A stretch of DNA of 64,000 nt from an uncultured Tessaracoccus sp. Lineage in GTDB: Bacteria; Actinomycetota; Actinomycetes; Propionibacteriales; Propionibacteriaceae. Below the pieces are notes generated by a model. It saw nothing but the letters and a program-made list of their open reading frames with translations. It was not told where the DNA came from and did no database searches. Both the position numbers and the translations under genes were made by a program. Below are positions 8,944 through 16,735 of the stretch, in pieces (the stretch's first letter is position 1; every line of letters starts with the position of its first letter). Where the stretch lies: assembly GCF_943914565.1 (NCBI RefSeq), contig NZ_CALUCN010000001.1, positions 182,444 through 246,443 of the forward strand, read 5' to 3'.

Positions 8944-9073
8944 GGTGTACTTGCTCCTTCGAAAATTGCCGCGTGCTGAGGTTCAGCCTAGCCGCGTTCC
9001 CGGACGCGTGTGCAAGGGACGGCCACCACGCCCGCCGATCGGACGACGTGCGCGGTGGGCAATAATGGCCCGC

Positions 9074-9403
9074 GTGGGATGGTTCCGGAGACTGCGGCGT
9101 GACACCGACGACGACCGCGCCGACGACGCGCTGCGGGTCGCGTCGTACGAGCACCTCGTCGAGTTCTGCCGCACCCGGCGCGGTGTCGAGGCGTGGATCG
9201 AGCGCCCGACGCAGTTCAACAAGCCGTCGATCCTGCTCGTCGCGCTCGACGGCGAGTCGACGCGGCGCGCGATCCCCGACGAGGAGTACGGCCAGGCGTT
9301 CGCGCAGGAGCAGGACATCCCGTGCTACGACGCCGGCGTCGTCCCCTACCCGCAACGCATGCGTGAGTACGGCAAGGCGAGGAAGCGAGGCAACCTGAGA
9401 TGA
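9074..9403 (+). CDS. Conserved hypothetical protein, about 109 residues
   Basis: Not recognised as a named family; it looks like a small soluble actinobacterial protein (VGWFRRLRRDTDDD at the start, DIPCYDAGVVPYPQRMREY near the end). An ATG at 9065 would add three residues, but it sits inside an AATAAT hexamer that ends 7 bases before the GTG at 9074. The same geometry is seen at guaB1 and ctaE, so the GTG is preferred as a leaderless start. The stop overlaps the ATG of the sugar epimerase gene (ATGA at 9400-9403), so the two are likely co-translated. Function unknown. Confidence 0.7.
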   Translation: MGWFRRLRRDTDDDRADDALRVASYEHLVEFCRTRRGVEAWIERPTQFNKPSILLVALDGESTRRAIPDEEYGQAFAQEQDIPCYDAGVVPYPQRMREYGKARKRGNLR

Positions 9404-10617
9404 CCATCGGCACCTGGGGCAGCACCGAGCACGACGCGTGGCTCGATGCCCACCGAGACTGGCTCGTGGGGTTCTACGAGCGCGCCGTCGTCGACCCCGA
9501 CGGCGGCTTCCACTGGCTCTCGAACGAGGGCCACCCGATGCCCGAACAGGGCAAGGGGTTGTGGATCGCCGCGCGCATGACCCACTGCTTCTCCCTGCTG
9601 CACCTGCTCGGCCGCCCCGGCGCCGAGCAGGTCGTGCGCCACGGCGTCGACTGGCTCCGCGGGCCCGCGCGAGACGCCGAGCACGGCGGCTGGTTCGCGA
9701 GCGTAGGCCCCGACGGCACCGAGGACCGCAAGGAGCTCTACGGCCTCGCCCACGTCGTGCTGGCGTCCTCGAGCGCGATCACCGCGGGCGTCGACGAGGC
9801 CCGGCCCCTGCTCGACGAGGCGCTCGAGCTGCTCGAGGCCCACTACTGGGAGCCCGACGCCGGCGCCTGCCTCGACGTGATGGACCGCTCCTTCGAGCAC
9901 GCCGAGCCCTACCGCGGCCTGAACGGCAACATGCACCTCACCGAGGCCTCGCTCGCCGCCTACGAAGCGACGGGGGACCGGGCCCTGCTGGACCGCGCGC
10001 TCCGGCTGGCCGACCGGTTCGCCCGCCAGCAGCTCGCCTCCGGACGGCCGGGGCCGCACCGCCTCGTCGAACACTTCGACATCCACTGGACGCCGGAGCC
10101 GGAGTACAACCGCGACGAGCCCGCCCACCCCTTCCGGCCGTACGGCTCGACGCCCGGGCACTGGCTCGAGTGGGCGAAGCTCTGCCTCCAGCTCGCCGGC
10201 GTGGCGCCCGAGGTCCACTGGCTCGTCCCCGCCGCGCGCGAACTCTTCGCCGGCGCGGTCACCGAGACCTGGCTCGACGGCGGCGGCTTCGCCTACACCG
10301 TCGACTGGGACGGTCGACCCGTCATCTCCAACCGCTTCTTCTGGCCGGTCACGGAGGCGATCGGCGCGGCGCACCTGCTGCGCCTCGCGACGGGGGAGGC
10401 GACGTACACCGAGTGGTACGACCGCCTCTGGGCCTTCGCCGACGCGCACCTCGTCGACCACGAGCGCGGCTCCTGGCACTCCGAGCTCGACGACGACCTG
10501 CGCCCCACCGTGCGCACCTGGGACGGCAAGCCCGACCTCTACCACGTCCTCCAGGCGACGCTCTACCACCGCCTCCCCCTCGACGAGGGTCTGGCCCTCC
10601 ACCTCACCCGCGCCTGA
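9400..10617 (+). CDS. AGE-family sugar isomerase (YihS-like mannose/sulfoquinovose isomerase)
   Basis: Belongs to the N-acylglucosamine 2-epimerase (alpha6/alpha6 barrel) family: 405 residues, matching the family length of about 400. Motifs NGNMHLTEA near residue 170, YGSTPGHWLEWAKL near 245 and GKPDLYHVLQA near 375 match the conserved active-site histidine segments of the YihS branch, which interconverts mannose, fructose and glucose or sulfoquinovose. The substrate is not settled. It is translationally coupled to the small gene upstream and ends at a strong terminator. No other sulfoquinovose genes are nearby, so a mannose/fructose role is somewhat more likely (inference). Confidence 0.88.
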   Translation: MTIGTWGSTEHDAWLDAHRDWLVGFYERAVVDPDGGFHWLSNEGHPMPEQGKGLWIAARMTHCFSLLHLLGRPGAEQVVRHGVDWLRGPARDAEHGGWFASVGPDGTEDRKELYGLAHVVLASSSAITAGVDEARPLLDEALELLEAHYWEPDAGACLDVMDRSFEHAEPYRGLNGNMHLTEASLAAYEATGDRALLDRALRLADRFARQQLASGRPGPHRLVEHFDIHWTPEPEYNRDEPAHPFRPYGSTPGHWLEWAKLCLQLAGVAPEVHWLVPAARELFAGAVTETWLDGGGFAYTVDWDGRPVISNRFFWPVTEAIGAAHLLRLATGEATYTEWYDRLWAFADAHLVDHERGSWHSELDDDLRPTVRTWDGKPDLYHVLQATLYHRLPLDEGLALHLTRA

Positions 10618-10634
10618 GCGGCAGGTGCTGACGA

Positions 10635-10679
10635 GACGCCGCGGGCCGGGCTCCGAGAGGGAGCCCGGCCCGCGGCGTC
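10635..10679. terminator. Perfect 20-bp hairpin, bidirectional terminator
   Basis: Arms GACGCCGCGGGCCGGGCTCC and its exact complement enclose a five-base loop (GAGAG). It sits between the convergent epimerase and pepA genes, 17 and 12 bases from their stops, and can end transcription from both sides. There is no long T-tract, which is common for actinobacterial terminators. Confidence 0.85.
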
Positions 10680-10691
10680 GGTGGGTGTCGG

Positions 10692-12176
10692 TCAGCTGGC
10701 TGCCTGCTGGGCGAGCGCGACGAGCGTGCGCACCGCGACGCCCGTGCCGCCCTTGGGCGTGTAGCCGAATGCTTCGTCGGAGTTCCCCGGCCCGGCGATG
10801 TCCAGGTGCGCCCAAGCGGTGCCCTCCGGCACGAAGCGCTCGAGGAAGGCTCCCGCCGCGAGCGCGCCGCCGTCGCGGGACTTGCCGCTGGAGCGGAAGT
10901 CGGCGATGTCGGAGTCGAGTTCGCCACGGATCTGGTCGGTGATCGGCAGCTGCCAGAACTCCTCACCGGCCGCTTCCGCGGCGTCGAGCACCCGGTCGGC
11001 GGCGTCCTCGACGTTGGCCATGAGTCCGGCCACGCGCTTGCCGAGCGCGACGACGCAGGCGCCGGTGAGGGTCGCCACGTCGATGATGAGGTCCGGGGAG
11101 TCCGTGCCGGCACGCGCGATCGCGTCGGCCATGACGAGGCGGCCCTCGGCGTCGGTGTTGGCGTTCTCGACGGTCTGCCCGTCGAACATCGTGAGCACGT
11201 CGCAGGGACGGTAGGCCGTCGCCGAGGGCATGTTCTCCGCCATCGCCGCGTACGCGGTGACCTGGACCTTCACGCCGAGCTCGGCGATCGCGCGGATCGC
11301 GGCGATGACGATCGCGGCGCCCGACATGTCCATCTGCATGCCGAGCATGCTGGCCGGCGGCTTGATGTCGAGGCCACCGGAGTCGAACGTGATGCCCTTG
11401 CCGACGAGCGCGAGGTGGAACTTCGCGCCCCGCGGCACGTAGCTGAGCCGCACGAGGCGGGGGCCGCGAGACGAGCCGCCGCCGACGGCGAGGATGCCGC
11501 CGTAGCCGCCCTTCTCGAGCGCCTTCTCGTCGAGCACCTCGACGGCGATCCGCTCGTCCTTCACGAATGCCTTTGCGGCCTCGGCGAACGTCTCCGGGTA
11601 CAGCAGGTTCGGCGGCACGTTGGCCCAGTCGCGGGCCTGGTACACGGCGCGCACCGTCGCGCGGGCGCGGGCGAGCGCGTCCTTGAGGTCCGACGCGCCC
11701 AGGCAGTGGATCGACGCGATCGGCTCGGGCTTCGCCTCACCGGTGACCTTCTGGACGCGGTACGCGCCCAGCGCGGCGCCCTCGGCGGCGGCCTGCAGCA
11801 GCTCCGGGTCGGCGAGCTCGAGCGAGACCGCGACCTTCAGGCCCTCGGCCTTCGGCAACTGCGCGACGGCCCGGGCCGCAGCGCCCACCGCGCGGCGCAG
11901 CAGCGCGGGGGAGACGTCGGGCTCACCGAGCCCCACGACCACCGCGCGGGGGCCGTCGGTGGCAGGCAGCAGCGTGACGCGCTCGGCCTCGCTCGTGGCG
12001 CCGGTTGCCGTCGCGAGGTCCGCGACGGTGGTGTGGTACGCGGCCGCGTAGGCCTTGTCGAGTTCGGGGGTGCCGCCGACGAGCGTGACCTCGTCGCCGA
12101 CGCTGGTCAGGCCGACGATGACGACGTCGACGTTGCGGGGGAGTGACTTGGTGAGTTCCAAGGAGAGATCGTGCAT
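10692..12176 (-). CDS. pepA: Leucyl aminopeptidase, M17 family
   Basis: Cytoplasmic dinuclear-metal aminopeptidase that removes N-terminal residues from peptides; 494 residues, usual for the family. The signature NTDAEGRLVMADAI is intact near residue 335, and metal-binding GKGITFDSGGLDIKP precedes it near residue 255. The N-terminal domain is of the divergent regulatory type. The start at 12176 has no ribosome site but is preceded by TAGGGT ending six bases before the ATG, fitting a leaderless transcript. Converges on the epimerase gene through the terminator at 10635-10679. Confidence 0.95.
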   Translation of the reverse strand: MHDLSLELTKSLPRNVDVVIVGLTSVGDEVTLVGGTPELDKAYAAAYHTTVADLATATGATSEAERVTLLPATDGPRAVVVGLGEPDVSPALLRRAVGAAARAVAQLPKAEGLKVAVSLELADPELLQAAAEGAALGAYRVQKVTGEAKPEPIASIHCLGASDLKDALARARATVRAVYQARDWANVPPNLLYPETFAEAAKAFVKDERIAVEVLDEKALEKGGYGGILAVGGGSSRGPRLVRLSYVPRGAKFHLALVGKGITFDSGGLDIKPPASMLGMQMDMSGAAIVIAAIRAIAELGVKVQVTAYAAMAENMPSATAYRPCDVLTMFDGQTVENANTDAEGRLVMADAIARAGTDSPDLIIDVATLTGACVVALGKRVAGLMANVEDAADRVLDAAEAAGEEFWQLPITDQIRGELDSDIADFRSSGKSRDGGALAAGAFLERFVPEGTAWAHLDIAGPGNSDEAFGYTPKGGTGVAVRTLVALAQQAAS

Positions 12177-12241
12177 TCCCCCACCCTAATCGACGCCGCG
12201 CGTCCGCGCGGGCGGGGGCGCGGACCTCGTCGGGAGACACG

Positions 12242-12448
12242 TCAGGCGAGCAGCGACATCGGGCCGTAGACGACCCGGTCCTCCTCCATGAGGGTCACCT
12301 CCGTGACGCCCTCCTCGACGAGCTCCTCGTAGTACTCGGTGAGCCACGCCTCGGCGCGTTCGCGGGTCTCGAAGGTCGGCGTCAGGTCCTGCTCGGCGAG
12401 CGCGTCCGGGTCGAACGTGCCGGCGACGGGCTCGAATCGGTAACTCAT
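12242..12448 (-). CDS. Small conserved hypothetical protein, 68 residues
   Basis: An acidic protein of 68 residues, MSYRFEPVAGTFDPDALAE followed by a helical segment rich in Glu and ending EEDRVVYGPMSLLA. The product is not recognised. The ATG at 12448 overlaps the TGA of the upstream DUF3043 gene (TGATG), indicating translational coupling; the longer open frame that reaches 12634 lies in a different frame of that gene and is ignored. The paired arrangement suggests a shared function with the membrane protein, though nothing in the sequence shows what it is. Confidence 0.72.
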   Translation of the reverse strand: MSYRFEPVAGTFDPDALAEQDLTPTFETRERAEAWLTEYYEELVEEGVTEVTLMEEDRVVYGPMSLLA

Positions 12449-13095
12449 CAGATCGGGTCTCCTCGTGCGATGCGCGGGGCGGGCCGGCGGAAGCGCCGGA
12501 TCATGATCGCGCGGTTCATCATGTACATGAGCAGGCCGCGCTTGTTGGCGTTCGGCACGCGCTCGGCCAGCAGCCGCTTGAACGAGCGCCACATGAGCCA
12601 GATGTTGACGATCGAGGCGAGGAACAGCGCCCACAGCACCAGCGCGATGATCGACGAGACCTCGAAGTTCGACAGGAACACGAACATCAGCGCCATGATG
12701 AGGATCATCGCCGGCATCATGAACTCGGTGAGCGTCCAGCGCGTGTCGACGAAGTCACGCAGCAGCGTGCGCTCGGGGCCGCGCTCCATGCGGTCCCACG
12801 CCTCCTGCTGGGCCTTGTACTTCGCCTCGCGGTCGGCCTTGCGACGCTCCTTGCGGCTGAGCGTCGGGTGCAGCCTGGCCATCCGCGCGGCCTCGGCCTC
12901 CCGTCGGGTGGGGGTGGGGCCGGTCTTCTCGCCGCGGCGCACGACCTTCTTCCTCGGCGCGGTCCGCGCGGGTTCCTCGGGCGTCTCGGTGCGCTCGGGC
13001 GCGCGCTCCTTGGGGCGCACGGTGGACGTGCGCGTCCGACTCGCCTTGTCGGAACGTTCGTAGGGGCGGAAGAGTCCCACGTGGATCGACCTCAC
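12448..13095 (-). CDS. DUF3043 family membrane protein
   Basis: An actinobacterial membrane protein of unknown function. Residues 1-100 are highly charged and cytoplasmic (KKVVRRGEKTGPTPTRREAEAARMARLHP, then a KERRKADREAKY helix). Two membrane helices follow at about residues 125-145 and 150-170, and the end is basic (RAIMIRRFRRPAP). This charged N-terminus plus paired helices is the DUF3043 pattern. The GTG at 13095 is taken as start; a GTG at 13080 (VGLFRPYERS) is an alternative. TAGACT at about 13120 may be the -10. It is co-translated with the 68-residue gene downstream. Confidence 0.8.
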   Translation of the reverse strand: MRSIHVGLFRPYERSDKASRTRTSTVRPKERAPERTETPEEPARTAPRKKVVRRGEKTGPTPTRREAEAARMARLHPTLSRKERRKADREAKYKAQQEAWDRMERGPERTLLRDFVDTRWTLTEFMMPAMILIMALMFVFLSNFEVSSIIALVLWALFLASIVNIWLMWRSFKRLLAERVPNANKRGLLMYMMNRAIMIRRFRRPAPRIARGDPI

Positions 13096-13301
13096 ACTGG
13101 TGCCGGGAAATTGCTGGGGGCAGTCTACCCGTCCGGTCCCTCGAGGGCCGACTCACCGTCGCGTGCCCCGACGAGGGCGCGCCCCCGCGCTGGCCCGGGG
13201 AATCGCGCGTGCACGCCTGCGCGAATGCGGTCGGTCCCCCGTGTTCGTCCCCCTGTTGCATGTACCGTTGGGGCAGCACACCTCATCGGGAAGGAAAATT
13301 C

Positions 13302-14183
13302 GTGGCCGGCATCTTTGAACGCATCGCGATGGTGTTCCGGTCCAAGGCCAACAAGGCCTTGGACAAGTACGAGGACCCGCGGGAGACGCTCGACTACTCG
13401 TACCAGAAGCAGCTGGAGCTGCTGCAGAACGTGCGTCGCGGCGTGGCCGACGTGGCCACCAGCCGCAAGCGCGTCGAACTCCAGGCGAGCAAGCTCAACC
13501 AGGAGGTGGACCGGCTCACGGCCGCGGCGAAGCGGGCGCTGGAGTCCAACCGTGAGGACCTCGCCCGTGAGGCCCTCACCCGCAAGTCCGGCCTCCAGCA
13601 GGAGCTCGCCGGGCTCCAGACGCAGCACGCGCAGCTGCAGCAGGAGGAGGAGAAGCTCGTCCGGGCGTCCTCGCGCCTGCAGGCCAAGGTCGACGCGTTC
13701 CGCACCCGCAAGGAGACGATCAAGGCGACGTACTCCGCGGCCGAGGCCCAGACGCGCATCAATGAGGCGTTCAGCGGCATCTCCGAGGAAATGAGCGACG
13801 TCGGCCTCGCGATCCAGCGCGCCGAGGACAAGACCCTCGAGCTGCAGGCCCGCGCCTCCGCCGTCGACGAGCTCGTCGAGGCGGGCGCGCTGGAGGACAG
13901 CCTCGGCCAGGACGACATCACCCGCGAGCTCGACCAGCTGGCCTCCACCTCGGGCGTCGAGGACGAGCTGGCGCAGATGAAGGCGCAGCTCACCGGCGGC
14001 CCCGGTACCCGCGCCGCGATCGACGCCCCGAGCGAGCCGACGTCGGCCCCGTCCGCGCCGCAGACGCCGCCCGCCCAGGGCCAGGCGCCCCAGCAGAGCC
14101 CGATGCCTGAGCAGGGCCAGACCCCCGCACAGGGTCAGGCGCCCCAGCAGGGCGCGGGCTTCAACCCCTACGAGGAGCAGTGA
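13302..14183 (+). CDS. pspA: PspA/IM30 (ESCRT-III-like) membrane-stress protein
   Basis: Phage-shock protein A family, a peripheral membrane protein that oligomerises to protect damaged membranes. The 293-residue product opens with the amphipathic helix VAGIFERIAMVFRSKANKAL and continues as a long coiled coil to about residue 215. The tail from about 230 is a Pro/Gln-rich low-complexity segment (PAQGQAPQQ repeats), unusual compared with E. coli PspA and typical of some actinobacteria. The GTG at 13302 follows AAGGAAA and fits the family N-terminus, whereas the longer frame does not. Its stop overlaps the pspAA start (TGATG). Confidence 0.9.
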   Translation: MAGIFERIAMVFRSKANKALDKYEDPRETLDYSYQKQLELLQNVRRGVADVATSRKRVELQASKLNQEVDRLTAAAKRALESNREDLAREALTRKSGLQQELAGLQTQHAQLQQEEEKLVRASSRLQAKVDAFRTRKETIKATYSAAEAQTRINEAFSGISEEMSDVGLAIQRAEDKTLELQARASAVDELVEAGALEDSLGQDDITRELDQLASTSGVEDELAQMKAQLTGGPGTRAAIDAPSEPTSAPSAPQTPPAQGQAPQQSPMPEQGQTPAQGQAPQQGAGFNPYEEQ

Positions 14184-14506
14184 TGATCGTCCGCGTGCTG
14201 GGTGAGGGTCAGTGGACCCTGGAGGTCGAGGCCCTCGAGCGCCTCAACGACATCGACCGCGATCTCGAGCAAGCAGTCCGTGACGACGACCAGGAGGCCC
14301 TCGCGGGCACGCTGCGTCGGCTGTTCGACGCGGTGCGCGAGCTGGGTACGGCGGTCCCCGACGACGTCATCGTCGAGTCCGACCTCGTGCTGCCCGACCC
14401 GGGAGCCAGCGTCGAGGAGGTGCGCGGCCTCATCGAGGCCACCACGGAGTACTACGGGATCATCCCCGACGGTGACGAGCCGGAGCAGGACTCCGCTCAG
14501 GCGTGA
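14183..14506 (+). CDS. PspA-associated protein PspAA
   Basis: Small cytoplasmic partner of PspA in actinobacteria. It has 107 residues beginning MIVRVLGEGQWTLEVEALERL, which is the PspAA signature, with a long helix of alternating acidic residues and an end YYGIIPDGDEPEQD. The ATG overlaps the pspA stop; a GTG one codon earlier (14180) is also possible. Its own stop overlaps the GTG of the next gene (GTGA), so the three genes are translated as a chain. Regulation is likely by envelope stress, but no regulator gene is present in this operon. Confidence 0.88.
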   Translation: MIVRVLGEGQWTLEVEALERLNDIDRDLEQAVRDDDQEALAGTLRRLFDAVRELGTAVPDDVIVESDLVLPDPGASVEEVRGLIEATTEYYGIIPDGDEPEQDSAQA

Positions 14507-15300
14507 GGGTCCTCGTCGTGAGCGGCGCCATCGGCGCCGTGCCCGGCGACCGCGCCTCGGTGCTGCTCGGTCGCGCGTTCCGCGACGAGGGCGCCCAGGT
14601 GGCGGTCGTGGACCTCGAGCCGGAGCTGCCTCGCCCGCGTGACCTCTCGTCGCTCGAGCGCGTGCTCGCGGAGGGCGCGACGACCGTCGACTTGAGCGAC
14701 TGGTCCGCGACGAGGGCTGACGCCGTGGCGCTCGCGTCGGCGGTGCGGGGCCGGGACCTCACGGCCGTCGTCCCCACCGACGACGTCGAACGGCCCCTCA
14801 CCGGGCTCACCGGCGCTGCGGTCGAGGCGACGCGTCGCGACGGGGCGGATCTCGCCGCCGGGCTCGCGGCCGACGCCGAGGCCGGCGCGTGGCTCGCGTC
14901 CTTGGGCATCGACGACGGCCCCGGCGCCGGCGCGCTCGACGGGCTCGGCGCCGTGCTGCGCCACGAGGGAGTGCGCTTGGTCGACCGGCTCGACCAGGCG
15001 ATCGAGGCGAGCGGGGTCCGCGCGACGGCAGCCGAGGCGGACCTGCTCGTCACCGGGTGCACGGACCTCGACTTCCATGCCCGTGGCGGCCCGCTCGTCG
15101 AGCGGGTGGTGGCGCTCGCGGGGGAGGTGCTCCGGCCGGTGATCGTCGTCGCGGCGAGGAACTTCGTCTCCGCGCGGGAGCTGCGCCTCGTCGGTATCGA
15201 GTCCGCCCACGCCCTCCACCCCGGGCAGGAGCCACCGACGGTGACCGAGCCGGCGCTCGCTGCGCTCGCCGCGCGGGTGGCGAGGACGTGGCGCTGGTGA
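14503..15300 (+). CDS. Glycerate kinase-related protein (GlxK/GK-I-like), short
   Basis: The C-terminal half resembles class I glycerate kinases: DLLVTGCTDLDFHARGG followed by RPVIVVAARNFVSARELRL corresponds to the family TGEG/GK.P segment and the next strand. At 265 residues it is much shorter than canonical glycerate kinases (about 380), and the usual TGEGxxD is altered to TGCTDLD, so catalytic activity is doubtful. The GTG at 14503 overlaps the pspAA stop. Its position in a Psp operon is common in actinobacteria and suggests a regulatory or diverged role. Function is an inference. Confidence 0.6.
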   Translation: MRVLVVSGAIGAVPGDRASVLLGRAFRDEGAQVAVVDLEPELPRPRDLSSLERVLAEGATTVDLSDWSATRADAVALASAVRGRDLTAVVPTDDVERPLTGLTGAAVEATRRDGADLAAGLAADAEAGAWLASLGIDDGPGAGALDGLGAVLRHEGVRLVDRLDQAIEASGVRATAAEADLLVTGCTDLDFHARGGPLVERVVALAGEVLRPVIVVAARNFVSARELRLVGIESAHALHPGQEPPTVTEPALAALAARVARTWRW

Positions 15301-15316
15301 CCGGCCGCGGGACTCG

Positions 15317-15346
15317 TTGAATGTGCGTGGACCCCGGACGTACACT
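15317..15346 (+). promoter_or_regulatory. Sigma-70-type promoter for the Fe-S carrier gene
   Basis: TTGAAT (15317-15322) and TACACT (15341-15346) are separated by 18 bases and lie 33 bases before the GTG at 15379. Position and spacing fit a housekeeping promoter. Confidence 0.55.
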
Positions 15347-15378
15347 GACCGGTACCAACCTCTACCGATGGAGTCAGC

Positions 15379-15729
15379 GTGACTGATAGCAAGCTCGAAG
15401 CCCCCGCAGGCGTCACCCTCACCGAGGCCGCGGTGGACAAGGTCCGCGCCCTGCTCGCCAACGAGGGCCGCGACGACCTCTCGCTGCGCATCGCCGTCCA
15501 GCCCGGTGGCTGCTCCGGCCTGCGCTACCAGCTCTACTTCGACGACCGCTCGCTCGACGGCGACGTCGCGAACGAGTACGAGGGCGTCACGGTCGTGACT
15601 GACAAGATGAGCGCCCCGTACCTGGGCGGTGCCTCGATCGACTTCGTCGACACCATCCAGCAGCAGGGCTTCACGATCGACAACCCCAACGCGACGGGGT
15701 CCTGCGCCTGCGGCGACTCATTCCACTGA
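15379..15729 (+). CDS. erpA: HesB/ErpA-type iron-sulfur cluster insertion protein
   Basis: A-type carrier that hands Fe-S clusters to apoproteins. The 116 residues contain the invariant cysteines: QPGGCSGLRYQLYF near residue 40 and the paired GSCACGDSFH at the C-terminus. ISCA folds normally span about 110 residues, so the gene is full length. Its promoter is just upstream and a strong hairpin ends it, making it a single-gene unit immediately before the cytochrome oxidase operon. In actinobacteria this carrier often lies next to ctaC, and it could supply clusters for the Rieske protein encoded nearby (inference). Confidence 0.92.
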   Translation: MTDSKLEAPAGVTLTEAAVDKVRALLANEGRDDLSLRIAVQPGGCSGLRYQLYFDDRSLDGDVANEYEGVTVVTDKMSAPYLGGASIDFVDTIQQQGFTIDNPNATGSCACGDSFH

Positions 15730-15769
15730 GCCGCGCCACGCGGCAGGGGCGACCAAACCCCTCAAACTA

Positions 15770-15804
15770 GCACCCCCGGGATGGGCAACTTCACCCGGGG
15801 GTGC
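15770..15804 (+). terminator. Rho-independent terminator after erpA
   Basis: GCACCCCCGGG and CCCGGGGGTGC form an 11-bp perfect stem with a 13-base loop, followed by GTTTAT. It separates erpA from ctaC. Confidence 0.85.
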
Positions 15805-15877
15805 GTTTATGCGTTAAGGTGGCCCTGCAGTGCTGTGGCACGCCTTGCGCGTGCATCGAGAACTTGGAAGGCAATCA

Positions 15878-16735
15878 GTGGTGAGAAGCAACCCTCCACG
15901 GCTCGCGGGCCGTCCGGCCAAGGTGATCGCCGGTGTCCTCACGCTCGTCGGACTCTCCGGGTGCAGCGGTGACCTGTCGCGGTTCGGCCTGCCGGAGCCC
16001 GCGTCGGAGCAGGCGCCCGCGATGGGCAACCTGTGGTTCGGCTTCTGGGTCACGGCGCTCGTGGTCGGCGTCCTCGTGTGGGGCCTCATCTTCTGGGCCA
16101 TCATCCGTTACCGGCGCAAGGACGAGAGCGCGCCGGCGCCGTGCCAGACCCGCTACCACCTGCCGCTCGAGTTGCTCTACACGCTCGTGCCCTTCCTCAT
16201 CATCGGCGTGCTCTTCCTCTACACGGTGCGCGTCTCCGACGAGGTCCTCGACCAGAGCGAGGACCCCGACGTCGTGATCGACGTGATCGGTCAGAAGTGG
16301 TCGTGGACGTTCAACTACCACGGTGCGGACAACCCGGCCATCGGCGTCGACGCCAACGAGGTGGGCACCGTCGAGAAGATCCCCGACCTCTACCTGCCCG
16401 TCGGCAAACGCGTCCGGTTCAACCTGGACTCCGCCGACGTGATCCACTCGTTCTGGGTGCCGTCGTTCTACTTCAAGATGGACGCCATCCCCGGCCACCC
16501 GAACTCGTTCGACGTCACCCCGAGCAAGGTGGGCGACTACGACGGCAAGTGCGCCGAGCTCTGCGGTGAGATGCACGCCGCGATGATCTTCAAGGTGCAC
16601 ATCGTCGAGGAGGACGAGTTCAACCGCCGCGTGAAGGAACTCCACGACTCCAGTCCCGCCCGAGAGGGCCACGTCCCACTGCCGAAGACCATGAAGCACG
16701 TCCTTCCGGACACCACCTCGAAGGAGGGTGAGTGA
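15878..16735 (+). CDS. ctaC: Cytochrome c oxidase subunit II
   Basis: Binds the CuA centre that accepts electrons from cytochrome c. The GTG at 15878 follows GGAAGG and gives 285 residues starting VVRSNPPRLAGRP. A lipoprotein-type signal ends LVGLSGC, and two membrane helices lie at about residues 55-80 and 95-115. The CuA ligands are complete: IHSFWVPSF, then CAELCGEMHAAM. The gene is joined to ctaD by a one-base stop-start overlap. An upstream ATG at 15830 has no ribosome site. This is a standard actinobacterial aa3-oxidase subunit. Confidence 0.95.
   Translation: MVRSNPPRLAGRPAKVIAGVLTLVGLSGCSGDLSRFGLPEPASEQAPAMGNLWFGFWVTALVVGVLVWGLIFWAIIRYRRKDESAPAPCQTRYHLPLELLYTLVPFLIIGVLFLYTVRVSDEVLDQSEDPDVVIDVIGQKWSWTFNYHGADNPAIGVDANEVGTVEKIPDLYLPVGKRVRFNLDSADVIHSFWVPSFYFKMDAIPGHPNSFDVTPSKVGDYDGKCAELCGEMHAAMIFKVHIVEEDEFNRRVKELHDSSPAREGHVPLPKTMKHVLPDTTSKEGE

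Noticed and set aside
7267..8979. A 570-codon plus-strand open frame with Arg/Gly/Leu repeats
   Set aside because: It is antisense to the Pro/Glu linkers of the E2 protein, whose lipoyl and catalytic motifs are unambiguous.
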